A stretch of 64,000 nucleotides of DNA, from NCBI GenBank assembly GCA_937860055.1, contig CALMBO010000029.1, positions 124,001 through 188,000 on the forward strand, given 5' to 3'. The notes under the pieces are model-generated. The model was given only the letters and a program-made list of their open reading frames with translations. It did no database searches and was not told the origin of the DNA. Position numbers and translations under genes: made by a program. Position 1 is the first letter of the stretch. Each line of letters begins with the position of its first letter. Shown here in pieces: positions 24,279 through 33,693 of the stretch. The DNA comes from an uncultured Verrucomicrobiota bacterium. Its GTDB lineage: Bacteria; Verrucomicrobiota; Kiritimatiellia; CAIQIC01; Lenti-01.

Positions 24279-24378
24279 GGAAGGCGCCCCATGGCTCCGC
24301 AACCCCGTTTTTCCATGCAATGGAAAAACTTTTGGCGGGTTTTCCACGCAATGGAAAAACTTTCGGGCGGCGCCTTCC
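24279..24378. repeat. 100-bp inverted-repeat-bounded element holding two dyads
   Basis: GGAAGGCGCC at 24279-24288 is matched by its inverse GGCGCCTTCC at 24369-24378. Between them lie two copies of the TTTTCCA/TGGAAAA dyad: 24307-24329 (GTTTTTCCA, 5 bases, TGGAAAAAC) and 24339-24360. The element fills the convergent gap between two genes and may act as a two-way terminator or be a small mobile repeat; it contains no open frame. Confidence 0.6.
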
Positions 24379-24399
24379 TTCCCCGGAAAGGGTGGATTC

Positions 24400-26139
24400 C
24401 TACCAGCGCGGCCGATCGGCCAGGATGAGCTGGTCGCTGCCGGCGACAAAGCGGCCGTGCGTCAGCGGGAAGTTCTGCGGCACCTTCCCCGCGGCGAACA
24501 CCTGGTACCAGCTGTATTCCGGCGCGGCCGGATCCGAAAGCCCGCGCACCCACGGCTTGTCGCGCGTGACCGTCGTGAAATAGGCCAGCGGGATCTTCTG
24601 GTGCCGGTCGTGGATCTCGTAGAACCCGTCGATGTCCCGCGGCAGCAGGATCGAGGTCTTGCCGCCATACCAGGCCGTCGCCCACGGAATGTCCGTCGCC
24701 AGGCACTCGTCCGCCTCCACCATGCTGCTGACCCATCCGATGTACCGGTGGAAATAGGGCGGGTACGGCAGGCCCGTCCGCGGCGGGAGCACGTTCGCCA
24801 GCAGCGGCAGGGCCGTCAGGAACATCACCGCCGACACCGCGGCGGCGGCGAAGAACCGCACGCCGAACTGCAGGCGGTCGAGCAGCACCAGGAAGAACGC
24901 CCAGGCGAAGGGGATCGCCAGCGGCCAGTAGATCGACAGCACACGCAGGTTTTCCTCGCCGAAAGCCGACGCCGAAAGCACCGTCGCCATCCCCGCCGGC
25001 AAAAGGCACCAGCGCAGCACGCGGCTCGAGGGCCGCACGAAACGGTGGAAATACATCGCCCCGAACAACGCCAGCAGGATGCCTCCTCCCGCAAAGCCGC
25101 AGCCCTGCGCGAAGAACATCCGCAGATTGGCGATCATCTTGAGCTGGACCGCGTAGAGCGCCGCGCCCGCGTCCGGCATGTCGGGCTGGATGGAACGCGC
25201 CAGCGCATCCCCCGGGAAGAGATAGGTGCCGGCCATCACTTCATGGAGCACCAGCCCGAACGGATGGCCGCAGAGGACGATGTTGCGCACCACCCACGGC
25301 ACCACGGGCAGGGCCGCCAGCGCCGCATAGAGGCACGCCTTCGCCCAGGGATGGCGGCGGCGCGAGGCGCCGAGGTACAGGAAGACCACCAAGGCGATGC
25401 TGCCCGCCGCGTAGCGCGTCAGGAAAGCCAGTGCCGTCAATGCGGCGGACACCACCAGCGGCACCAGCCAGCGCCAGACGGGCCCCTCGTCCTCCGCCGG
25501 ACCGGCGGCGTTCGGCCGCTCGGCCGCCCACAGCGCCGCGTAGACCGCGCCCAGCGAGAAGAACATCGCCGCCGACCAATCCGCCCCCGCCAGGCTCTGG
25601 CGCCAGACCAGGTCGCTGATGAGGAACGCCCCGGCCGACAGCGACCCCACGCGATGATCGAACAGCTTGCGCCCGATCAACCAGACCCATAGCGCCGCCA
25701 AAGCCGTGAACAGGTGGCTCGTGGCCACGGGCACGTAGTCCCACCCCCACACCGGCGCCGTCGTCGGAACCCCGGTCTCCGGCATCCCCCCGATCTGGAA
25801 AGCCCCCGCCAGCAGAACCGGCCAAACCGGCGGATGCATCAAATCCGGGTGCCCCTGCACCCGGGCGTTTCCCTCCGGCGACCGCGAGGCCAAGTTCCAC
25901 ATCGACAGCGGGCGCACGCACTGCGTCGTCAGCTTCCCTTCCTTCGCCAGGTTCCGCGCCAGTTGCGCTTCCTCCATCGCCCGCGCGTCCCGCAGGCCCT
26001 GGAAGTTCGAAAAGGTGTAGAGCGCCGCCATCGCGAACGCAAACAGGACGAAAAGCACCGCATGGATGACCTTGCGGCCCGCCCCTGCATCCACCTGGTA
26101 CACCAGGTTCTGCAAGCTGGATTCGAATTGGATCGCCAT
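24400..26139 (-). CDS. Polytopic membrane protein, GT-C glycosyltransferase-like
   Basis: A 579-residue inner-membrane protein with about 11 to 12 hydrophobic segments and a soluble C-terminal part of about 110 residues. The first loop (about 55-130) contains acidic residues and HPDLMHPPVWPVLLAG, and later LTRYAAGSIALVVFLYLG, arrangements seen in PMT/GT39-like transferases. It lacks a clean ArnT-type KPPL motif, so donor and acceptor are unknown. It lies 21 bp downstream of the NtrC-type regulator gene and is probably cotranscribed with it. Confidence 0.65.
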   Translation of the reverse strand: MAIQFESSLQNLVYQVDAGAGRKVIHAVLFVLFAFAMAALYTFSNFQGLRDARAMEEAQLARNLAKEGKLTTQCVRPLSMWNLASRSPEGNARVQGHPDLMHPPVWPVLLAGAFQIGGMPETGVPTTAPVWGWDYVPVATSHLFTALAALWVWLIGRKLFDHRVGSLSAGAFLISDLVWRQSLAGADWSAAMFFSLGAVYAALWAAERPNAAGPAEDEGPVWRWLVPLVVSAALTALAFLTRYAAGSIALVVFLYLGASRRRHPWAKACLYAALAALPVVPWVVRNIVLCGHPFGLVLHEVMAGTYLFPGDALARSIQPDMPDAGAALYAVQLKMIANLRMFFAQGCGFAGGGILLALFGAMYFHRFVRPSSRVLRWCLLPAGMATVLSASAFGEENLRVLSIYWPLAIPFAWAFFLVLLDRLQFGVRFFAAAAVSAVMFLTALPLLANVLPPRTGLPYPPYFHRYIGWVSSMVEADECLATDIPWATAWYGGKTSILLPRDIDGFYEIHDRHQKIPLAYFTTVTRDKPWVRGLSDPAAPEYSWYQVFAAGKVPQNFPLTHGRFVAGSDQLILADRPRW

Positions 26140-26160
26140 GTTCGCCGCCCTTCTTCCTTG

Positions 26161-27524
<1,364 letters not shown>

Positions 27525-27528
<4 letters not shown>

Positions 27529-28706
27529 GGTTCGGCCTTCTCACCCGATGCCGGCGCGGACAGGAGGCGGATGCGCTGGTCGTCGCGCTGGAAATTCAGC
27601 TGGATCCTCATCCCTCCCGGCAGGCTGTCCACCAGCACCGAGCCCCCATGGTCGCGCACGATGCGCTGCACGATCATCAGCCCCATGCCCGTGCCGTTGG
27701 ATTTCGTCGTGCGGAACGGCTCGAACAGCTCCCCCATCTGCCCCGGCGGAATGCCGGGCCCCGTATCCTGGAACACCACTCCCACCAGCCGGTCCGACGA
27801 GACAAACGAAATCCGCAACACCCCCCCGCCCGACATCGCCTGGATCGCATTGCGGATCACGTTGAAGAACGCCTGCCGGACCTGGCCGCGATCCACCCAT
27901 GCCGCCGAAAGGCCTTCCGGCGGCTCCACCTCGACCACCACCTTGCGGTTATGGATTTCCGCCGCCAGCGTCTCCAGCGTCTCCTCCACGATCTCCGGCA
28001 GCGAATGGCGCTCGAAGTTCGGCAGGCTCGGCCGGATCGCCTTCAGGAACTGCGACAGGATCTGGTCCAGCCGCGTGATCTCCCCCCGCGCCACATCCAG
28101 CAGTTCCCGCAGGGGGCCGGCCTCCTCCCCCTCCAGCTTGCGCAGCTCCCGGTCCATCAGCTGCAGGTGGATCGCCAGCGAATTCAAGGGATTGCCGATC
28201 TCATGCGCCACGCCGGCCGCCAGCATCAGGATGGCGTTCAACCGCTCCGACTCGACGATTTCCGCCGCGTGGTCGCGCTCCTGCGTCACATCCCGCAAGA
28301 TCATCACCACCCCCGTCCGGCCATCCTTGGGATCCTCCAGCGGCGCCAGGTAGACCGTCAGGAAGCGATGCTCCGGATACGAAATCTCGATCTCGCGGCT
28401 GGCCATCCGCGCCCATTCCTTCTCGTCCAGACGGACCAGCTGTTCCCAGTCGATCCCGGGGAGGAACCGCTTCATCGGCTGGCCCGTCGCCGCCGAATCG
28501 TCCATTCCCAGCAGGCGGCACGCCCCCCGGTTTGCATAGACGATGCGCCCCTCCGCATCCAGGACCAGGATCCCCTCCCGCAGCGAATGGAAGATCGTTT
28601 CCAGCAGGCCCCGTTCCGACGCCAGCCGCAGGAACTGGGCCTGCACGCTCCCCGGATCGAGCTTGTCCAGCCGTTCGATCAACTTGTTCCAGAATGCCGA
28701 CTTCAT
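27525..28706 (-). CDS. PAS-domain sensor histidine kinase (NtrB-like), cytoplasmic
   Basis: A 393-residue kinase without membrane segments. A PAS domain lies at about 33-145 (IFHSLREGILVLDAEGRIVYANRGACRLLG to VVMILRDVTQERD), then HisKA with His168 in AAGVAHEIGNPLNSLAIHLQ, and an HATPase domain with NVIRNAIQAM (N box), DTGPGIP and GTGMGLMIVQRIVRDHGG. The soluble sensor suggests an intracellular signal. The ATG at 28704-28706 is preferred because the frame upstream is not protein-like and GGGAAG precedes it. It controls the NtrC-type regulator that it overlaps. Confidence 0.93.
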
Positions 28707-28899
28707 GTCTTCCCGCGGTCCGCCGCAATTCCGTACTCTCCACGATGGCCTCCGCCGCCGCAAACAAAAAATTTTTGCGTTTTTTTCGTTCATCCCCCCT
28801 TGACGCATGGCCTTTCCCATGAGAACAGTTAGCCATGGTGCGCACAGCTCGGCTGTCGCGTCGGAACTTCGGCGAGAACACGGGAAAACAGGTGCGGAT

Positions 28900-29352
28900 A
28901 TGAACGAGGACGAGGAATTCAGCCCTTTCAAGGGCTACGGCAGCGGTTGCGACATCCACGGCGAGGATTTCCTCCGCGAATGCACCATGTGCGGGATCGA
29001 ATTCTGCTCCGCCTGCTTCCCCCAATCCGCCCTTTGCCCCGATTGCGCCGCCCAGGGCGAAATCGCCGGCGATGACGAAGAGGAAGAGAAAACCGAGGAG
29101 GAAAAGGAGCTCCTCCTGCTGGAAGGCTTCAACGACGACGAACCCGCCGCCGAAGCCCCCCCGCCCCCGGCCCCCGTGGCGAAAAGGGCCGCGTCTCCAG
29201 CCAAGGCAAAGCCCAATGCTGCGCTCAAGACAAAGGCAGGGAAACCGGCCAAACCCGCCGCCAAGGCGAAGGCCAAAGCCAAGGCGATGAAGCCCGCCAA
29301 ACCCGCCCCCAGGAAAGCCCCGGCGAAAGCCAAGGCCAAGAAAAAGCGCTAG
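28900..29352 (+). CDS. Small protein: Cys/His zinc-binding head, acidic linker, histone H1-like tail
   Basis: A 150-residue protein I do not recognise as a named family. Residues 17-49 hold C17, H20, C28, C31, C36, C39, C46 and C49, a spacing like a B-box or treble-clef zinc module. Residues 58-88 are highly acidic (DDEEEEKTEEEKE), 86-93 are Ala/Pro-rich, and 96-150 are Lys/Ala/Pro-rich with repeated AKAKAK and KPAKPA, ending in KKKR, like bacterial histone H1-like tails. A nucleic-acid-associated role is inferred from the tail only. It diverges from the PAS kinase gene; the ATG at 28900 is used because upstream codons are not protein-like. Confidence 0.7.
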   Translation: MNEDEEFSPFKGYGSGCDIHGEDFLRECTMCGIEFCSACFPQSALCPDCAAQGEIAGDDEEEEKTEEEKELLLLEGFNDDEPAAEAPPPPAPVAKRAASPAKAKPNAALKTKAGKPAKPAAKAKAKAKAMKPAKPAPRKAPAKAKAKKKR

Positions 29353-29389
29353 GCGCCGATTCCCCCTCCGCCCTCCGGCGGATGCATCC

Positions 29390-30703
29390 GTGACCCCTCC
29401 GACCTATAACCTCTGGACCATCGGGTGCCAGATGAACGAGGCCGACGCCCTCCGCGCCGCCGCGCTTTTGGAATCCGCCGGCTTCCGACCCGTCCCCCAT
29501 GCCCGCGATGCCGGTCTCCTGCTCCTCAATACCTGCGTCGTCCGCCAGCAGGCCGAAGACAAGATTTACTCGCGCCTCACCTACGTCGACGAACTCAAGA
29601 GGAAGAATCCGGGCCTCGTCGTCGCCCTCATGGGCTGCCTGGTCGGGAAGAATCCGCGCGAATTCGCCGGTCTTCGCGAACGTTTTCCCTGCGTCGACCT
29701 CTTCCTCCCTCCCTCCGACCTCGCCCCGCTGCGGGAGTTCCTCCTCGCGCGGGGGATCGCCGCCCCCCTCGATGCCGAGGCCGAGGCACCGCCGCCGCCC
29801 CTGCCCGACTCCATGACGGGCCGCTCCATCGTCGCGCATCTGCCCGTCGTCCTGGGCTGTTCCCACGCCTGCACCTATTGCGTCATCCCCTATCGGCGCG
29901 GAGGCGAGTGTTCCCGCCCCTCCGCCGAAATCCTGGCCGAAGCCGCCGCGCTCGCTTCGCGCGGCGTCCGCGAGATCATCCTCCTCGGCCAGATCGTCGA
30001 CCGCTACGGGCTCGATCGCGACGGCGAAATCCACCTGCCCGAACTTCTCCGCCGCGTCGCCGCCACCCCCGGCATCGCCCGCGTCCGCTTCCTGACCAGC
30101 CATCCCCGCTGGATCACGGACGAGTTGATTTCCACCGTCGCCGCCACCCCCGGCCTCTGCCCCTATTTCGAAGTCCCCGTGCAGGCCGGCTCCGATGCCA
30201 TCCTCGCCGCCATGCGCCGCGGCTACACCGCCGCCGAATATGAAGCGCTCATCGCCCGGATCCGCGCCGCCCTCCCCGGTGCCGGCCTCTCCACCGACAT
30301 GATCGTCGGCTTCCCCGGCGAAACCGCGGAGCAATTCGAGGAAAGCATGGCCCTCATGCGCCGCGTCAACCCCGACATGATCCGCATCGCCAAATACTCC
30401 CCGCGCCCCCTCACCTATTCCGCCCGCCATCTCCCCGACGATGTCCCCGAAACCGAAAAGGAACGCCGGCGCGTCGCCATGGAAGCGCAGCTCCGCGCCA
30501 TGTTGACGGATAAAAACGCCCCCCTCCTCGGCCAGACCGTCGAAATCCTCGTCGAAACCATCGAGAAGTCCGGACGCCGCCATGGCCGCACCCCCGACTA
30601 CAAACCCGTGTTCGTCGATGGCTCCGCCGCCGCCCCCGGCGACCTCCTCCGTGCCCGCATCACCTGGGCCGGCCCTTTCAGCCTCATCGCCGAAGCCCTC
30701 TGA
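29390..30703 (+). CDS. miaB: tRNA-2-methylthio-N6-isopentenyladenosine37 synthase MiaB
   Basis: A 437-residue radical-SAM methylthiotransferase. The N-terminal UPF0004 domain has the auxiliary-cluster cysteines C13 (IGCQMNEADA, the MiaB-type motif), C49 (NTCVVR) and C83 (MGCLVG). The radical-SAM motif CSHACTYC lies at 157-164, followed by SRPSAEIL and LLGQIVDRYG. The C-terminal TRAM region ends the protein (TVEILVETIEKSG... ARITWAG). It converts i6A37 to ms2i6A37 in tRNAs. The GCQMN signature favours MiaB over MtaB or RimO. The start is a GTG at 29390. It follows the small H1-tail gene by 37 bp. Confidence 0.93.
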   Translation: MTPPTYNLWTIGCQMNEADALRAAALLESAGFRPVPHARDAGLLLLNTCVVRQQAEDKIYSRLTYVDELKRKNPGLVVALMGCLVGKNPREFAGLRERFPCVDLFLPPSDLAPLREFLLARGIAAPLDAEAEAPPPPLPDSMTGRSIVAHLPVVLGCSHACTYCVIPYRRGGECSRPSAEILAEAAALASRGVREIILLGQIVDRYGLDRDGEIHLPELLRRVAATPGIARVRFLTSHPRWITDELISTVAATPGLCPYFEVPVQAGSDAILAAMRRGYTAAEYEALIARIRAALPGAGLSTDMIVGFPGETAEQFEESMALMRRVNPDMIRIAKYSPRPLTYSARHLPDDVPETEKERRRVAMEAQLRAMLTDKNAPLLGQTVEILVETIEKSGRRHGRTPDYKPVFVDGSAAAPGDLLRARITWAGPFSLIAEAL

Positions 30704-30724
30704 TCCCCCCTTCTCCCCGGCAGG

Positions 30725-33586
30725 CTACTTCCGGACCCGGATCTGGTAGAAGCCGCTGGAATCCGGCTCGTATCCGTTCGTGGACAGCCCCGTGGCCAGC
30801 GGCAGGAAGGGCTGGAACAGGTTGGATGTGAAATAGACGTCGTAGGCGCGCCCCTCGGCAAACGGCCAGCGGAACGTCACCGGCGCACCGGGAATGGCCG
30901 CGGCTTCCTCCACCTCGAACAGGGAATCCCCGTCGAGCGGATGCGTGCCGGCGGCCTCCTCGCTGCGGTTGTCCTGTCCGTCGCCGTCGGAATCCTCTTC
31001 GGCGGACGGCCCGGCAGGCGTGCCGAAGTATTCCTGCCGCCAGGCGTTGGACAGGCCGTCGCCCAGCAGATCGGCATGAAGCAGGTTCACGCGCGCGGGG
31101 CGCAGGCTCACCGTGTGGTATCCAAATTCTCCAAAGCCGTCTGTGTCTCCCCACGCGCGTTCGCCCAGGAATGTCCGCGACAGGTAGCGGTCGTTCCCGT
31201 TCAGCGAACCGGATCCGATCACGCCGCACAGGAACAGGTTGGAAACCGGTTCCGGCCCGGACGCCCCCAGCGCACTCCACGGGATCGCGGCTTCCCATCT
31301 CGTGGTCGCGCGGTGTTCGGCGTCGCCCGCCGTGGCGCAGGCCACCGTGCCGGTTCCGTCGAACTGCGAAAGCACCGCCCCCTGCAGCGGAACGAGATCG
31401 GCGCAGTTGGTGCCGATGTAGAAGACCCCCTGTCCGAAATCATAGCCGCCATAAATGAAATTGGTATAGGCCGGTCCGTCCCCGTATTGGTCCCCCAGCA
31501 CGAGGGCGATGTCCATCGGCTCGGCGAAACGCACGTTGTGCAGGAAATCCAGTGCGTTGGGAACACCCGTCTTGTGCCAGAGGTTCCACGCGTTATCGGT
31601 CAGCGTGTCGCAGCCCAGGAACAGCAGGAAGACGTTGTTGCTGCCGCCCAGATCCGCCCCCATGCCGCCGAGATACAGGTTCGTGGAATCCACATTCACC
31701 CAGACCCTCCCCCAGTCGCCGAATCCCCGCGGGGCATCCTGCGAAGAAAGCGGAGGCCCCTCCATGGCGAGATCGAAGTTGTCGCCGACGTGGTTGGGCA
31801 GGTCGCCCGCCGGATCCTCCGTGATCACGGGCGTTCCGGCGGCGGCGATGGGCGCGGCCGGCCAGGAATCCGCCGCCGCTCCCGCCACGGCGAACCGGAA
31901 AGTCCTCCGGTAGTCGTCGTCCCATCCGCTGCCGCTGGAAAACGCCAAAGCCATGCTCCTGGCGGAGGAAGGCACCGGCACCGCGCATTCCCAGCGCGCG
32001 CCAGAGACGTTCGTCATCGTCCGCCCGTTCGTCGCCGCGAAAGGAGCGCCATCGAACGCAACCCAGGCCAGCACCTGCGTCGATCCCGCCAGCGGCCCCA
32101 TGTCGGCTTCGTACCGGACGGTCGCGTCGGATCCGGCGGCGGGCGGCGAGGGCGTGACGCAGACCCGGCCCAGCAACGCCTGCCAGTTGTGGTCATAGTT
32201 GTTGTGCCAGTTCGTTCCCGCCGCGTCGCAGAAGGCGAAAGCCAGCCGGCTTGTGGCCGCGTCCGGCACCGTGAATTCATATTCCCAGCGCGCCGCCGCC
32301 GCATTCCAGTCCATCGCCGCATTGGTCCAGGCGGCGGCGAATCCATCCAGCCCCAGATGGATGTGCACCGGATCGGCCGCCGCCAGAGGCCCTTCCGTCG
32401 CGCGGTAGCTGATCTTCGCCGGCTGCCCCCGCAATGGAAACGCCGGCGACACGCGGACCTGCCGGCGGTTCTCGACGACTTCGGAGTCGAACACGAGCCC
32501 GTCGCTGCGGATGGCGCGCACCTGCATCGTGGCGCCCGTGACATGGCAGGAGACGTGGTGGAAGCAGGTCGTCGTGAACGCCAGCATGGGTTCGCCATAG
32601 GCCGCCTCGTAGGGCCACGCGCCGCCCCCGCCCGTCACCAGGTAGCGCACCCCGCGGATCGGCACCGTGCGCTGGTAGTTGTGGCTGTGGCCGCAGAACA
32701 CCCAATCCGCCTCGTACTGCACGAACAGCGGCGACCAGTTGGTCTTGCCGTCGCCCCAGCCTTCGCGGTCGCCCTGCGAATACGGAGGGCGGTGAAGGAC
32801 GGGCAGGACCCATGTGGCGTTGGTGTCGTTGGCCGCCGCCTGCAGTTCGCGCGCCAGCCAGTTCGTCTGCGCCGCCGCGCCTTCCTCCGTGTTCAGGCAG
32901 ATGAAGCGCGCAGGACCCGCGGCATAGGCATAGGAACCGGCGCCCAGCGACGGTTCCGGCAGCGCAAACAGCCGGTGGTAAAGGCCCCGTTCATGCTCCG
33001 GCGCATCCGGACCGCCGGGATCGTCGTGGTTGCCCGGGATCGGCATGAACACGGACCGCGCCAGTTCGTTGGAGCAGATCTGGAAGAAATTCGTCCAGGT
33101 GCCGAACCCGGATCCGCCGTAGGCTTCGTCCGACAGGTCGCCCATCTGGACGATCCACTGCGGGTCTTCCGCCCTGATTTCGTCGGCCACGCTTTGCGCC
33201 CAGGCCACGTCCACCCCGCCATGCAAGTCCCCATGCAGGGCGAAATGCAGGACCTGGCCTGTCGGGGCCGTCCGGAACGAGGCGTTCTGCCAATAGCCAT
33301 CCGTCGAGGTGGCTTCATAGAAATAGCGCGTATCCGGCTGGAGCCCGCGCAAAACGATCGCATGCCGGCGGAGCCCTCCGCCATCGCGCGCGACGGCACC
33401 GTAGTTCGTCGTCGCCCCATAGCGCACCTGCCCCCGTCCTTCGGCCGGCGCATCCCAGGAAATCGTTGCCGTGGCGGAGGGGTCCTCCGTCCAGCTTGCC
33501 CGCGCCGGCGTGGAATAGGCCTGCCCCGAAGCCGCCAGCACCCCGGCCATCAGCCACCATCCGATTCCGCAGACCATCCGCCGCAT
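30725..33586 (-). CDS. Secreted purple-acid-phosphatase-like metallophosphoesterase, multidomain
   Basis: A 953-residue exported protein. A signal peptide covers the first 22 residues (cut after ASGQA). An Fn3-like N-terminal domain (ATISWDAPAEGRGQVRYG to YFYEAT) precedes the metallophosphoesterase domain: HGDLHGG, QMGDLSDEA, GNHDD, VLHRPPYS and GHSHNYQRT, giving all metal ligands of the purple acid phosphatase fold. Two beta modules follow (about 390-590) that resemble CBM25-type starch-binding or similar domains (YNHNW-type NNYDHNWQ). Near the C-terminus lies a calcium-binding thrombospondin-3-like stretch (DSDGDGQDNRSEE). Probable role: surface or secreted phosphoesterase working on polysaccharide-bound substrate (inference). 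AAGGAG lies four bases before the ATG. Confidence 0.85.
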   Translation of the reverse strand: MRRMVCGIGWWLMAGVLAASGQAYSTPARASWTEDPSATATISWDAPAEGRGQVRYGATTNYGAVARDGGGLRRHAIVLRGLQPDTRYFYEATSTDGYWQNASFRTAPTGQVLHFALHGDLHGGVDVAWAQSVADEIRAEDPQWIVQMGDLSDEAYGGSGFGTWTNFFQICSNELARSVFMPIPGNHDDPGGPDAPEHERGLYHRLFALPEPSLGAGSYAYAAGPARFICLNTEEGAAAQTNWLARELQAAANDTNATWVLPVLHRPPYSQGDREGWGDGKTNWSPLFVQYEADWVFCGHSHNYQRTVPIRGVRYLVTGGGGAWPYEAAYGEPMLAFTTTCFHHVSCHVTGATMQVRAIRSDGLVFDSEVVENRRQVRVSPAFPLRGQPAKISYRATEGPLAAADPVHIHLGLDGFAAAWTNAAMDWNAAAARWEYEFTVPDAATSRLAFAFCDAAGTNWHNNYDHNWQALLGRVCVTPSPPAAGSDATVRYEADMGPLAGSTQVLAWVAFDGAPFAATNGRTMTNVSGARWECAVPVPSSARSMALAFSSGSGWDDDYRRTFRFAVAGAAADSWPAAPIAAAGTPVITEDPAGDLPNHVGDNFDLAMEGPPLSSQDAPRGFGDWGRVWVNVDSTNLYLGGMGADLGGSNNVFLLFLGCDTLTDNAWNLWHKTGVPNALDFLHNVRFAEPMDIALVLGDQYGDGPAYTNFIYGGYDFGQGVFYIGTNCADLVPLQGAVLSQFDGTGTVACATAGDAEHRATTRWEAAIPWSALGASGPEPVSNLFLCGVIGSGSLNGNDRYLSRTFLGERAWGDTDGFGEFGYHTVSLRPARVNLLHADLLGDGLSNAWRQEYFGTPAGPSAEEDSDGDGQDNRSEEAAGTHPLDGDSLFEVEEAAAIPGAPVTFRWPFAEGRAYDVYFTSNLFQPFLPLATGLSTNGYEPDSSGFYQIRVRK

Positions 33587-33657
33587 GGCGCTCCTTTTCC
33601 AGAAAACTCACCCTAGCCGACCGGCGCTTTCCCAGGCAAGCCGGAACGGTTCGGTGT

Positions 33658-33686
33658 TTTCCTTTTCCCGTCCCCCATGCTATTTT
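33658..33686 (+). promoter_or_regulatory. Candidate leaderless promoter of the M16 peptidase operon
   Basis: TTTCCT (33658-33663), 17 bp, TATTTT (33681-33686); the ATG follows seven bases later at 33694. GGAG is present but only one base from the ATG, too close to serve as a normal ribosome-binding site. Confidence 0.4.
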
Positions 33687-33693
33687 CCGGAGC

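Noticed and set aside
28799-28828. Possible sigma-70 promoter TTGACG upstream of the H1-tail protein gene
   Set aside because: A good -35 is present but no recognisable -10 box lies at the right distance.
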